NCBI GenBank assembly: GCA_964552795.1
Contig: CAZKIO010000009.1
Coordinates: 31,292-95,291 of the forward strand
DNA length: 64,000 bases
Direction: 5' to 3'
Source: JAEUHZ01 sp964552795
GTDB taxonomy: Bacteria; Planctomycetota; UBA1135; GCA-002686595
Below are positions 10,496 to 20,090 of this stretch, in pieces; the first letter of the stretch is position 1, and every line of letters starts with the position of its first letter. Both the position numbers and the translations under genes were made by a program. The notes under the pieces were generated by a model, which was not told the origin of the DNA, did no database searches, and saw only the letters and a list, made by a program, of their open reading frames with translations.

Positions 10496-11199
10496 GCCGC
10501 GGCCTCGCGCACGCGGCCCCAGTGCAGGCAGGCGATGCCGCGCGTCAGCAGACGGTGACCGCACTCGACCAGGCCCGCGTCCTCCATCTCGCGCTGGAAC
10601 CGCGCGGGATCGGGCCAGGACATCACGGTGCGTGGAAGGTACGTGTACGCATCCGAGTCGCGCGACACGAGCCGGCCCACGGCCGGCAGGATGCGCAGGA
10701 AGTACAGCCGGTACAGCGGGCCCAGGACGCTCCCCGGCGGCATGGTGAACTCCAGGACCAGCACGCGCCCGCCGGGCCGCACGACGCGCGCCATCTCGCG
10801 CAGCGCCGCGTGGCGGTCCGCGACGTTGCGGATGCCGAACGCCACCGTGCACACGTCCGCCGACGCCGCGCGCAGCGGCAGGCGCAGCGCGTCGCCATGC
10901 GCGAAGGCCGGGCGCACGCAGGCGCCGTTCAGGGCCTCGGCCTTGCGCTCCGCGCGCGCCAGCATCTCGGGCGTGAAGTCCACGCCCACGACGGCCGCGC
11001 CCGCACGCGCGAAGCCCAGCGCGACGTCCCCGGTCCCGCAGCAGGCGTCCACCACCCGCGCGCCCCGCACGTCGCCCGCCGACGCGCGCAACGCTCGCCG
11101 CCAGCGCTGGTCGATGCCCAGCGACAGCAGGCGGTTCAGGAGGTCGTAGACGCCCGCGATGCGGGCGAACATGGACCGGACCTCGCGGGGATCGGTCAT
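10492..11199 (-). CDS. UbiE/MenG quinone C-methyltransferase
   Basis: This SAM-dependent methyltransferase (235 residues) methylates demethylmenaquinone or the ubiquinone precursor ring. The beginning VRSMFARIAGVYDLLNRLLSLGIDQRWRR matches the COQ5/UbiE family signature (Y-D-x-x-N-x-x-x-S-x-G). Motif I is VVDACCGTGDVAL, and FGIRNVADR plus the C-terminal segment EFTMPPGSVLGPLYRLYFLRILPAVGRLVSRDSDAYTYLP-type region match UbiE2; the last is spread over positions of about 10640-10750. It is the first cistron of the minus-strand operon that continues through CPBP, ubiX, ubiA/mqnP and holA. In a planctomycete the product is most likely menaquinone. Confidence 0.93.
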   Translation of the reverse strand: MTDPREVRSMFARIAGVYDLLNRLLSLGIDQRWRRALRASAGDVRGARVVDACCGTGDVALGFARAGAAVVGVDFTPEMLARAERKAEALNGACVRPAFAHGDALRLPLRAASADVCTVAFGIRNVADRHAALREMARVVRPGGRVLVLEFTMPPGSVLGPLYRLYFLRILPAVGRLVSRDSDAYTYLPRTVMSWPDPARFQREMEDAGLVECGHRLLTRGIACLHWGRVREAAA

Positions 11200-11268
11200 G
11201 GGAGGGCGCAGAGGATAGGCCGTCCGCGCGCCAGCGGGGAGGTCCGGACCGCCCCCGGCCCGCAAAGC

Positions 11269-11296
11269 GCGACGCCCGCGCGGGCGCGGGCGTCGC
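11269..11296 (-). terminator. Hairpin terminator of the lipoprotein gene
   Basis: A perfect 12-bp stem with a 4-base loop (GCGACGCCCGCG / CGGG / CGCGGGCGTCGC) sits 23 bases beyond the stop of the lipoprotein gene in its direction of transcription. It also lies about 70 bases upstream of the ubiE start, so it separates the two transcription units. No T-tract follows. Confidence 0.65.
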
Positions 11297-11318
11297 GAGA
11301 GGCCGTCGGCCCGGGCTC

Positions 11319-14300
11319 CTACTGGCGGAAGAAGCTCGAGACGACCTGCACGTTGGGCGCCGGGATCGACTGCGTCCCGGTGACGAACGGGTTGGTGTCG
11401 ACGCGGCCGAAGGTGCCGTCGAGCAGGATGACGTCGACCACGCCCGTGCCGCCGACCGGGTTGGGCACGGCCACGAACAGGAACTTCGACTCGCAGGTGT
11501 TGACGACCGCCGGGCAGCCGCCGCGCACCAGGTGCTTGCCGTTGGCCTGGATCGGCGGGCCGGCGCTGAACGTCGTCTGGAAGTTCGGCAGGCCGGACAG
11601 CACGCGCAGGTCGTCGAAGGCCAGGTCCACCGGCAGGCCCGAGAGCTTCTCGGAGCCCAGCGAGACCTGGACGCCGTAGGAGATGTCGCGGAACTGCGGA
11701 ATGAGCAGCGACTGGAAGTTGAGCGGGAGCTGGCCGGTCAGGCCGCTGATCGCCACGAACTTCGAGAGCGCCGGCGTGCCGACCGGACCGGAGGTCTGGT
11801 CGACCAGGTTGATCGGACCCTCGTGCGCGATCCACAGCGCCGAGCGCAGGTCGAGCGGATCCACCTGCATCGCCTTGGGGCTGAGGAACGTCTCGGTGCT
11901 CACGCCGATGATGTCGTCGTAGCCCCAGCCGTTGACCGTGTTGGGGCCGGCCTCGAACACCGCGATCTTGCCGTTGCGGTTCAGGAAGTAGGCGAAGTAC
12001 ACGTTGCGCGAGAAGCCCCAGCAGGGCTGGCGCGGCGTGATCGCCACCTCGAACGGCGCGCTGAGCTGCGAGCTGACCACCTTGCGCACGGTCAGCGACG
12101 AGCCCGAGATCACCGAAACGGTGTTGCTGGCCTCGTTGGCGACCAGGATGTCCTCGTTGCCCGGATCCCAGGCGATGCCACGCGGGCGCTGACCGACCAC
12201 CGTCTCCTGCACCACGGTGTGGAAGCTGGAGGAGTTGGGGTCGATGTCGATGAACGAGACCAGGTTGCTGAGCTGGTTGACGACCGCGAGGAAGTTCAGG
12301 TTGGGCGACATCGCCAGCGTCGTGGGGTCGAACGTCACGATGCGGTCGATGACCGTCATGCGGTTGCTGTTCAGCACGACGACCTCGCGGCGCGCGCGGT
12401 CGATCACGTACAGGTAGTGGCCGATCTGCTGGCGGATCTGGAAGTTCCGGCAGGCGCCGATCGTGGCCTGCTCCAGCGACGGTCCCTCGAAGAACGTGTT
12501 CTGCTCGGGCGTCAGGAGGCCCGAGGGCGGCTCGCCGACCAGCGGGTGGCCGAACGGATCGCCGGGCACGAGCAGGTTGGTCAGGCCGGCCACGGCCTGC
12601 GTGTCGATCGAGGTCGGCTCCTGGCCGCCGATGTACGGCGCCACGCAGAGCGGCGGGAACGCCAGGGGCGGCGGGTTGGGGTGCGGAGCCCAGCCCATCA
12701 GGTTCTCGGCGCCCGCGCCCAGGCCGCCGAACTGGCCGGCCTGCGTGGGCCCCATCGTGTTGCCGCTGCCGACGGTGACCGGCGAGATCAGCTTCTTGCC
12801 GTCCGAGGCGCACAGGTTGCCGCCGCCGGCCTGGCAGCCGAACGGCTGCGGGCCGTTGTTGAAGGCGCTGTCGAGCGAGTGCCCGATCATCATGTCGCCG
12901 ATGTTCGTGAGCAGCGGCGCGCGCACGAGCAGGTTGTTCAGCGCGCTGTCGCGCGTGAGCGTGAACACCCCGGCCGAGCCGCCGTTCACGGTGCACGTGC
13001 CCGCCGACAGTTGCGGCCGCATCAGACCGCCCTGCAGGCGCACGTTGGGGTTGTTGGGGAAGTTCGTGCGGCCCTCGGCGAACGTCTGGTAGCTCGGGTC
13101 GAAGGTCGGGTCGCCCGTCGACTGGCCGAAGCCGTTGAGGTCGATCACCGAGATGCCCGGGATCGCGCCCACGCGCCCGACGTAGATCACGTCCGGCGTG
13201 ACCGGCGCGTTGACCAGGCCCGGCCCCTCGCCCGTGATGAAGTGCGTCTGCGCGCCGTTGAGGTTGGGGTTGGCGACCAGGTCGCGGAGCTGATTCGCGT
13301 TGACCAGCACGTCGACGCGGTTGTAGACGCCGCAGGCCAGTCCCGGCGGACCCTCGCCCGGGAAGTTGAAGGCCGGCGTCAGGATGTAGGAGGTCAGGTC
13401 GAACACGCTGACCGGCTGCACGGTGAACGGCACGCGCACGCGCGCCGCGTCGGGTCCGAACTCGATGAACACCGACGAACTCTGCGTCGGCGCGCTGCCA
13501 TCCGGGAGCGATCCCAGCGTGAGCGGCTGGATCGGCTCGGTGAACGAGATGCGCACGTCCGTCATCGGGTCCACGTTCAGGTCGCCGCCGCCGGGCGACA
13601 CGTCCGGCTGCTGGTCGGGCGGCGGCGTCGAGGCCACTTCGGGCCGCAGGTTGTCGGGGCCCACCGTCGTGGTGGCCACGGCCTGCCGCACGAGACGCGC
13701 GCCGCTCTTGGCGCGCAGGTCGGTCGAGATCGCCATCCGCAACTGCACGCCCGAGGGGAACGTGTCGTGCGTCGACAGGTTCGAGTCGTTGTCGGCCACG
13801 AACACCACGGTGCGCGGCGTCAGCAGCTTGTCGATGCCGGCGAAGGTCGACTCCGTGCCCGGGAAGCCCTGGCCGGGCGTGGTGAAGTCGGGTTGCACGA
13901 TCGCCGTCACCACGTTGGTGTTGACGTCGCGGCGGACCCAGCGCTGCAGCGAGAGCAAGCCGTCGGGACCGGGCGCGCCGGCGTAGGTCGCGCCGTAGAC
14001 GAAGTCGCCCTCCTGGACGCCGACGAACACGCGCGCGCGGACCACGGTCGAACCGCCGGTCGCGGGATCGATGCGCACGAGTTGCACGGTGCCGCGCAGG
14101 CCGTTCACGCTCTGGGCGGAAGGCGCGGGGTCCAGGATCGAGTCCAGGTCGATGTCGCGCGAGAACTCCGCGTACAGGAAGTGGTTCCCCGCCAGGTTGT
14201 TCGGCAGGAGCGGCGTCGTCGGGAACTGCGGCGGCGGTTGCACCGGGTTGGTCGGGCTCACGTTGCTGACGAGATCGTCGAGGGTGCGGATCGACACCAG

Positions 14301-14522
14301 CGCCGTGGTGGGTTGTCCGGCGTCGTCGAGGCGCAGCACCTTGTGCGGGAGCAACTGCCCGAAGCCGTTGGAGACCTGCACCAGGTCCATCGTCGCCTCG
14401 GTGCCGCCGGAGCTGCCTCCCCCGCACGCGGCGAGCAGGAGCAGCGGAGCGGCGAGGAGGTTCCGGGCCGAGGAGGACGCGCACGCGCGCGTGGCCTGGG
14501 TCTTCGGGCTTCTCATGGTCAT
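11319..14522 (-). CDS. Large beta-propeller lipoprotein
   Basis: The protein has 1067 residues (1065 if the ATG at 14516 is used). An Arg/Ser-rich head is followed by LLAAPLLLLAAC, a good lipobox, then a Gly/Ser linker, so it is a lipid-anchored envelope protein. The first 600 residues are beta-rich, with at least one segment of the bacterial Ig-like type (DVRISFTEPIQPLTLG). The second half reads as a YncE/YVTN-type beta-propeller: blades such as VLNSNRMTVIDRIVTF, LNFLAVVNQLSNLVSFID, PRGIAWDPGNEDILVANEAS and NTVSVISGSSLTVRKVV. Such proteins bind ligands or scaffold partners; no enzyme motif was found. It has its own hairpin terminator and diverges from ruvB. Confidence 0.85.
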   Translation of the reverse strand: MTMRSPKTQATRACASSSARNLLAAPLLLLAACGGGSSGGTEATMDLVQVSNGFGQLLPHKVLRLDDAGQPTTALVSIRTLDDLVSNVSPTNPVQPPPQFPTTPLLPNNLAGNHFLYAEFSRDIDLDSILDPAPSAQSVNGLRGTVQLVRIDPATGGSTVVRARVFVGVQEGDFVYGATYAGAPGPDGLLSLQRWVRRDVNTNVVTAIVQPDFTTPGQGFPGTESTFAGIDKLLTPRTVVFVADNDSNLSTHDTFPSGVQLRMAISTDLRAKSGARLVRQAVATTTVGPDNLRPEVASTPPPDQQPDVSPGGGDLNVDPMTDVRISFTEPIQPLTLGSLPDGSAPTQSSSVFIEFGPDAARVRVPFTVQPVSVFDLTSYILTPAFNFPGEGPPGLACGVYNRVDVLVNANQLRDLVANPNLNGAQTHFITGEGPGLVNAPVTPDVIYVGRVGAIPGISVIDLNGFGQSTGDPTFDPSYQTFAEGRTNFPNNPNVRLQGGLMRPQLSAGTCTVNGGSAGVFTLTRDSALNNLLVRAPLLTNIGDMMIGHSLDSAFNNGPQPFGCQAGGGNLCASDGKKLISPVTVGSGNTMGPTQAGQFGGLGAGAENLMGWAPHPNPPPLAFPPLCVAPYIGGQEPTSIDTQAVAGLTNLLVPGDPFGHPLVGEPPSGLLTPEQNTFFEGPSLEQATIGACRNFQIRQQIGHYLYVIDRARREVVVLNSNRMTVIDRIVTFDPTTLAMSPNLNFLAVVNQLSNLVSFIDIDPNSSSFHTVVQETVVGQRPRGIAWDPGNEDILVANEASNTVSVISGSSLTVRKVVSSQLSAPFEVAITPRQPCWGFSRNVYFAYFLNRNGKIAVFEAGPNTVNGWGYDDIIGVSTETFLSPKAMQVDPLDLRSALWIAHEGPINLVDQTSGPVGTPALSKFVAISGLTGQLPLNFQSLLIPQFRDISYGVQVSLGSEKLSGLPVDLAFDDLRVLSGLPNFQTTFSAGPPIQANGKHLVRGGCPAVVNTCESKFLFVAVPNPVGGTGVVDVILLDGTFGRVDTNPFVTGTQSIPAPNVQVVSSFFRQ

Positions 14523-14882
14523 CGTGGAATGCACCGGACGCGGTTCGTGGGGTCGATGGAGATCACGGCCCCACGCGTCGATGGCGTGGGCGCCGGGGGG
14601 GGCCGCCGGGGCCTGGGGGGCACCCAGATTGCCAAGCGGTCGTTCCCGGGGCCAGAGAATCCAGCCCGCCCCGCCGGCAGTGGACAAGAACCATGCCCGG
14701 CGGGTGGAACGGCGTGCCCCGGGTCGGGGAACGGCTGTAGCGCGCGCCGGGACGCCGGTAACCCGCGGCGGCGGCCGGCCCCGCCGGCTCCGGCACGGCC
14801 GCGCCTGTGCGACCCCTCGTGCGGGGCCGCACACGCCGCTCCGCGCGTGCGCACGTCGCGTCGGGAGTCTAGTCTCGCCTGC
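14523..14882. other. Divergent intergenic region between lipoprotein gene and ruvB
   Basis: These 360 bases lie between two divergent starts and must hold both promoters. A run of eight or more G near 14597 and further G-rich blocks follow the lipoprotein side. On the ruvB side a TAGTCT box ends about 10 bases before the ATG. No RNA gene, small reading frame with support, or repeat was recognised. Confidence 0.5.
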
Positions 14883-15928
14883 ATGAGGGAAGGCGACCAC
14901 GTGTACGACCCGACGGCGCTGGAGGCGGAATCGCCGGCCGACGCGCCCGAGAGCGAGGTCGAGGGCCGACTGCGGCCGCGGTCGCTCGACGAGTTCGTCG
15001 GCCAGGAGCGCATCCTGTCGAACCTGCGCGTCGCCGTGACGGCCGCGCGCGCGCGCGGCGAGCCGCTCGACCACGTGCTGCTCTCGGGCCCGCCGGGCCT
15101 GGGCAAGACCAGCCTGGCGCGCATCCTGGCGCGCGAGCTGGGCACACGCCTGCACGCGACGAGCGGGCCGGCGCTCGAGCGCCCCCGCGACCTGGTCGGG
15201 ATCCTGACGCAGATCGCGCGCGGCGACGTGCTGTTCGTGGACGAGGTGCACCGCGTGCCGGCCGCCGTCGAGGAGTACCTGTACTCGGCGATGGAGGACT
15301 TCCGCGTCGAGGTCACCCTCGACCAGGGGCCGCACGCGCGCGTGCTGCCGCTCGCGCTGCAGCCGTTCACGCTGGCCGGCGCGACGACGCGCGAGGGCCT
15401 GCTCAGCGCGCCGTTCCGCTCGCGCTTCGGCATCGCCGAGCGGCTCTCCCCCTACCCGGTCGAGGACCTCGTGCTCATCCTGCTGCGCTCGGCCGAGATC
15501 CTGGGCGTCGAGCTCGCGACCGAGGCCGCGTCGACCATCGCCGAGCGCGCGCGCGGGACGCCGCGCATCGCCAACCGCTTCCTGAGGCGCGTGCGCGACC
15601 TGGCCCAGGTGCGCGGGCACGCGCGCATCGACGCGCCGCTGGCGCGCGAGGCGTTGCTGTTCCTGGGCGTCGACGATCGCGGCCTGGAGGAGCTGGACCG
15701 ACGCATCCTGCGCGTGCTGGCGCAGAGCGGCGGCCAGCCCGTCGGCATCAAGACCATCGCCGCGGCCGTCGGCGAGACCGAGGACACGATCGAGGACGTG
15801 TTCGAGCCGCACCTCCTGCGCTCGGGCCTGCTGCACCGCACGGGCCGCGGCCGCATGGTGACGCGCGCGGGCTGCGAGGCGATCGGCGCCGACCCGGCCG
15901 GGAGCGCCGTCGAGCCGGGGCTGTTCCC

Positions 15929-15932
<4 letters not shown>
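14883..15932 (+). CDS. ruvB: Holliday junction branch-migration ATPase RuvB
   Basis: RuvB is the hexameric motor that drives branch migration with RuvA. The 349-residue protein has LRPRSLDEFVGQERI at the start, Walker A GPPGLGKTS, Walker B LFVDEVHR, VEEYLYSAMEDFRV, sensor 1 in AGATTREGLLSAPFRSRFG with the arginine finger, and the C-terminal winged-helix region GGQPVGIKTIAAAVGE plus a terminal RTGRGRMVT. Length and motif order are normal. Neither ruvA nor ruvC is adjacent. A TAGTCT box sits about 10 bases upstream of the ATG, suggesting a very short leader. The gene is followed without a gap by tgt. Confidence 0.96.
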
Positions 15933-17089
<1,157 letters not shown>

Positions 17090-17092
17090 GCC

Positions 17093-17128
17093 GGGGGGGG
17101 AGAGAAGGAGAAGGAGAGAGAGAGAGAG
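17093..17128. repeat. Poly-G and GA low-complexity tract
   Basis: Directly after the tgt stop there is a run of eight G followed by GA-rich purine repeats of about 28 bases. A similar tract lies at 37053-37092. It codes for nothing obvious and could form G-quadruplex or triplex structure. Confidence 0.7.
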
Positions 17129-17178
17129 CAGGCGCGTGAGGAGCAACGGAGGAGCGACCCGGGGCGGGATTCTGGTGG

Positions 17179-17200
17179 GGCCGCGCGAGGGCGCGCGGCC
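17179..17200 (+). terminator. Possible terminator hairpin after tgt
   Basis: Arms GGCCGCGC and GCGCGGCC flank a 6-base loop about 90 bases after the tgt stop and shortly before the assembly gap. The position fits a terminator for ruvB-tgt, but such GC-rich repeats also arise by chance here. Confidence 0.35.
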
Positions 17201-17216
17201 CTGAGCGGCCGAACGC

Positions 17217-17316
17217 NNNNNNNNNNNNNNNNNNNNNNNNNNNNNNNNNNNNNNNNNNNNNNNNNNNNNNNNNNNNNNNNNNNNNNNNNNNNNNNNNNNN
17301 NNNNNNNNNNNNNNNN
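17217..17316. other. Assembly gap of 100 N
   Basis: Exactly 100 unknown bases, which is a conventional placeholder and says nothing about the true size. The flanks share only about four bases (acgc), so the real distance is unknown. The gap cuts the minus-strand gene that starts at 17447. Confidence 0.98.
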
Positions 17317-17447
17317 ACGCACGCGTTGCCGTAGTCCCACTTGCACGAGTCGCACAGGTAGCGCTTGCTCTTCAGCGCGAACATCCCCCGCAGCGCCTCC
17401 ACCAGGCGCCGCGTCCAGGGCAGCTTGCGCGTCGGATCCCGACCCAT
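17317..17447 (-). CDS. N-terminal part of a small Cys-containing protein
   Basis: From the ATG at 17447 the frame reads 43 residues before running into the assembly gap: a basic start (MGRDPTRKLPWTRRLVEAL), then RGMFALKSKRYLCDSCKWDYGNAC. The CxxC followed by C seven residues later suggests a small zinc-ribbon or a metal-bound fold. I do not recognise the family, and the C-terminus is missing. It lies 47 bases from the stop-side end of the SH3-like gene at 17494 in the same orientation, so it may be the second cistron of that unit. Confidence 0.5.
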
Positions 17448-17493
17448 GCTCGGCGCCGCGCGGACGCGTCCGGCCCGCGCGGTCCCCCGGCGC

Positions 17494-18696
17494 TCAGCGC
17501 AGCGCGCTCGAGGACAGCACCTCGATGCGCTTGACGTCGATCCGCGGCAGCCCGCCGGCGCCCGAGCGCGTCAGCGCGCCCACGATGCCCAGCTCGCGGC
17601 CCTGGAACACGTCCAGTTCGTAGCGGCCGTTGCCGCAGGTGATCTCGGCCGTCGGCTTGCCGCTCCACTGGACGATCCAGCGGCTCGCGTCCGCGGGATC
17701 GCGCGTCAGCCAGCCGCGCGCCTGGAAGCGGCCCCACAGGGGATCCTTCGACAGCGAGGCGTCGCGCAGCCGCGCCTGCGCCTCGGCCAGCTTCTCCTCG
17801 CGGTCCTGGTCGCGCAGCTTGAGGTTGGCCTGGATCTGCGCGATCTCCTCGCGCAGCTTCAGCTCGTCGACGCGCACCTTGGCGTGCGCCGCGAACGCGC
17901 CCTCGGGGTTCTGGTCGAGGTAGCGCTGGTACGCGCCGCGCAGCGCGGTCCAGTCGGCCTGCCCGCCGCCCGCCTTGGCCGCCTCGTACTGCTTCTCGAG
18001 CGTGTCCCACGCGCCCTGGTCCTGAGCCTTGGGCTTCTCGGCGCTGGCCTGCGTGGCGGAGGCCGCGTCGCCGGCGGCGATGTCGGCCGCGCTGCGCAGC
18101 TCGAAGAGCGCCTGCGCGCCCTGCGCGTCTCGCACGGCGTCCAGCCACGCGGCGCGCGCGTCGAGGTTCGGTTCGACCGCGGCCGTGTCCGCGGCCGGCA
18201 CCCACGCGCGCACGCCCGGCGGCGAGATCACCTGCACCCAGTCCTCGCGCAACGCCTTGGCCGGGTTCGCGCGGCCGACGACGCGCACGCGGTCGCCTTC
18301 GTGCAGCTGCTGCTCGAGCGGGAAGCTGTCGACGCTCGACGACGGCTTGGGACGCATGCGCACGCCTTCGCCGGTCACCTCCGCCAGGCCCTTCTGGGAG
18401 AGCGGGCGCAGGAACTGCCCGTAGATCCACACGGTGAGCCCCTGCGGCGGCTCGACCGCCAGCCAGCCGGCGCGCTCGGAGTGCACCGCGAGCAGCGTCC
18501 CCTTCTGGACGTCGGCCACCGACACGCCGTTCTTGTCGGCGACGTTGAGCGCCTTGGTGGCCGCGGCCGCGCGCACGTAGCGCAACGGGCGCGTCTCCTG
18601 CGCGGCGGACGACGTGGGCGCGAACGCGATCAGCGCGGGCGCGGTGCAGAACAGGGCCAGCAGCGCGGCCCCCGTGGTTCGGAGCGTGTTCGTCAT
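17494..18696 (-). CDS. Secreted protein with SH3-like domains and coiled coil
   Basis: The protein has 400 residues. MTNTLRTTGAALLALFCTAPALIAFA is followed by an Ala/Ser cleavage region, so it is exported. Residues about 40-115 (VADKNGVSVADVQKGTLLAV ... GWLAVEPPQGLTVWIYGQFL) and about 120-190 (VTGEGVRMRPKPSSS ... VRVVGRANPAKALREDWVQV) look like two bacterial SH3-type domains, which commonly bind peptidoglycan. An Ala/Glu/Lys-rich helical region follows (DTLEKQYEAAKAG, KVRVDELKLREEIAQIQANLKL) with coiled-coil character, then a small beta domain at the end. The start at 18696 is chosen because the signal peptide begins there; an in-frame extension to 18816 has no such feature. The role is probably in the cell envelope. 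Confidence 0.75.
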   Translation of the reverse strand: MTNTLRTTGAALLALFCTAPALIAFAPTSSAAQETRPLRYVRAAAATKALNVADKNGVSVADVQKGTLLAVHSERAGWLAVEPPQGLTVWIYGQFLRPLSQKGLAEVTGEGVRMRPKPSSSVDSFPLEQQLHEGDRVRVVGRANPAKALREDWVQVISPPGVRAWVPAADTAAVEPNLDARAAWLDAVRDAQGAQALFELRSAADIAAGDAASATQASAEKPKAQDQGAWDTLEKQYEAAKAGGGQADWTALRGAYQRYLDQNPEGAFAAHAKVRVDELKLREEIAQIQANLKLRDQDREEKLAEAQARLRDASLSKDPLWGRFQARGWLTRDPADASRWIVQWSGKPTAEITCGNGRYELDVFQGRELGIVGALTRSGAGGLPRIDVKRIEVLSSSALR

Positions 18697-18908
18697 GGTT
18701 GAGCGGCAGTCGGGTTCGGGTGTGCGTGCGGCGCGTGTGGACGGATCGTCGCGGGCGGCGCGCCTGGAGTTCCCCTTCGAGTGCTCCCCGGCGCGGAGCG
18801 CATCGCGCGCGGCCACGCGCCCCCCGCGTCGGACTCTAGCGGTCCGGCGCGGCCGGATCCACAGCGCGGGTCGTGGCGCGCGACCGGTGGATCGGGCACG
18901 ATCGGGTC

Positions 18909-20072
18909 ATGTTGACCGAGTTGCACGGCGGCGCGTGGACGGGCCCCGCGCGCTGGCCCGAGGCGCCCGCGCCGGGCCTCGCGTTCCCGTACATGGTCTG
19001 GGCGCGGACCCGCTCGCACGCCGCGCGCCTCAACCTGACGCAGTCGGGGATGCCGACCGCGGATGCGTCGCTGTTCGCCGGCCTCCCGCCGGTCGACCTG
19101 GGATTCCCGGCGGTGGTCCTCGACGAGCTCGAGACGGCCCTCGCCCGGCGCTTTCGCGTCCCGCGCGAACGCGTGGTCGCCACGCTGGGTGCCTCGGGCG
19201 GCCTGCACGCCTGCGCCTGGACCTGGTTCCGGCCGGGGACGCGCGTCGTGGCCGACCTGCCCTCGTACGAGCCCTTCCGCGCGCTGCCGCAGCGCCTGGG
19301 CGCCGAACTCTCGGTCCTGGAGCGGCGCCTGGACGACGGCTGGCGGATCGATCCGGACGAGGTCCGCGCGCGCCTCGCGAGCGCCGCGGGGCCCGGCCAC
19401 GTGTTCCTGGCCAACGTCCACAACCCCACCGGGGCCCAGCTCGGCCGCGAACGCCTGTCGGCGATCGCCTACCAGGCCGAACGGACCGGCGGCGTGCTGG
19501 TGTCGTGCGACATCTACGCCGAGTACGAGCCCGACCCGGTGCGCACGGACGCGTTCCGCGCGGCGCCGAACGCGGTGTCCATCGGTTCCCTGACCAAGGC
19601 CTACGGCCTGGGTCCCTTGCGCATCGGCTGGGTGGTGCTGGGCGAGGGCCTCGCGCACGAAGCCGAGCGCCTGCGGGACGCGACCTACCTCGCGTGGGTC
19701 GACGCGCCGACGGTCGCCCTGCGCGCCGGCGTCCACGCGCTCGGGAACCTCGCGCAGTTGCGCGCGCCCTACGAGCGCATCGTGCGCGAGTCGCGGCCGC
19801 TGTGGGCCGAGTGGTTGCGCGGCACCGAGGGCGTGCGCGCGCTGGTCCCCGATCACGGCATCGTGGCGTTCGCGCGCGTCGACGGCGCGCACGACACCTT
19901 CGCCCTGTCGCAGTTCCTGGCCCGCGAGTACGAGGTCGGCGTCGTGCCCGGCGAGTTCTTCGGCCTGCCGGCGCACCTGCGCGTGGGTTGCGCGCTGCCG
20001 CCGGCGCAGCTCGGCGAGGCGCTCGGCCGCCTGACCGAGGGTCTCGCCGCGTGGCGCTCGGGACGCCGCTGA
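18909..20072 (+). CDS. PLP-dependent aminotransferase (class I/II fold)
   Basis: This fold-type I PLP enzyme has 387 residues from the ATG at 18909 (a GTG at 18873 is an alternative start). The cofactor-anchoring segments are visible: LGASGGLHACAW for the phosphate-binding loop, LANVHNPTGAQL (the N-P-T-G motif), a CDIYAEYEPD segment in place of the usual D-x-x-Y, and the Schiff-base lysine in SIGSLTKAYGLGPLRIGW. The substrate cannot be read. It precedes two glycosyltransferase genes by 18 bases, so it may supply an amino sugar or amino acid for a cell-surface glycan, though that is an inference from order alone. It diverges from the SH3-like gene across 212 bases. Confidence 0.87.
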   Translation: MLTELHGGAWTGPARWPEAPAPGLAFPYMVWARTRSHAARLNLTQSGMPTADASLFAGLPPVDLGFPAVVLDELETALARRFRVPRERVVATLGASGGLHACAWTWFRPGTRVVADLPSYEPFRALPQRLGAELSVLERRLDDGWRIDPDEVRARLASAAGPGHVFLANVHNPTGAQLGRERLSAIAYQAERTGGVLVSCDIYAEYEPDPVRTDAFRAAPNAVSIGSLTKAYGLGPLRIGWVVLGEGLAHEAERLRDATYLAWVDAPTVALRAGVHALGNLAQLRAPYERIVRESRPLWAEWLRGTEGVRALVPDHGIVAFARVDGAHDTFALSQFLAREYEVGVVPGEFFGLPAHLRVGCALPPAQLGEALGRLTEGLAAWRSGRR

Positions 20073-20090
20073 GCTAGCCTCCCTGCGCCG

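Noticed and set aside
11200..14484. Long extension in front of ubiE
   Set aside because: It lies in another frame of the lipoprotein gene; ubiE starts at the ATG at 11199 with the family's own beginning.
11532..14882. A long plus-strand frame before ruvB
   Set aside because: Antisense to the lipoprotein; only the ruvB part from 14883 has family motifs.
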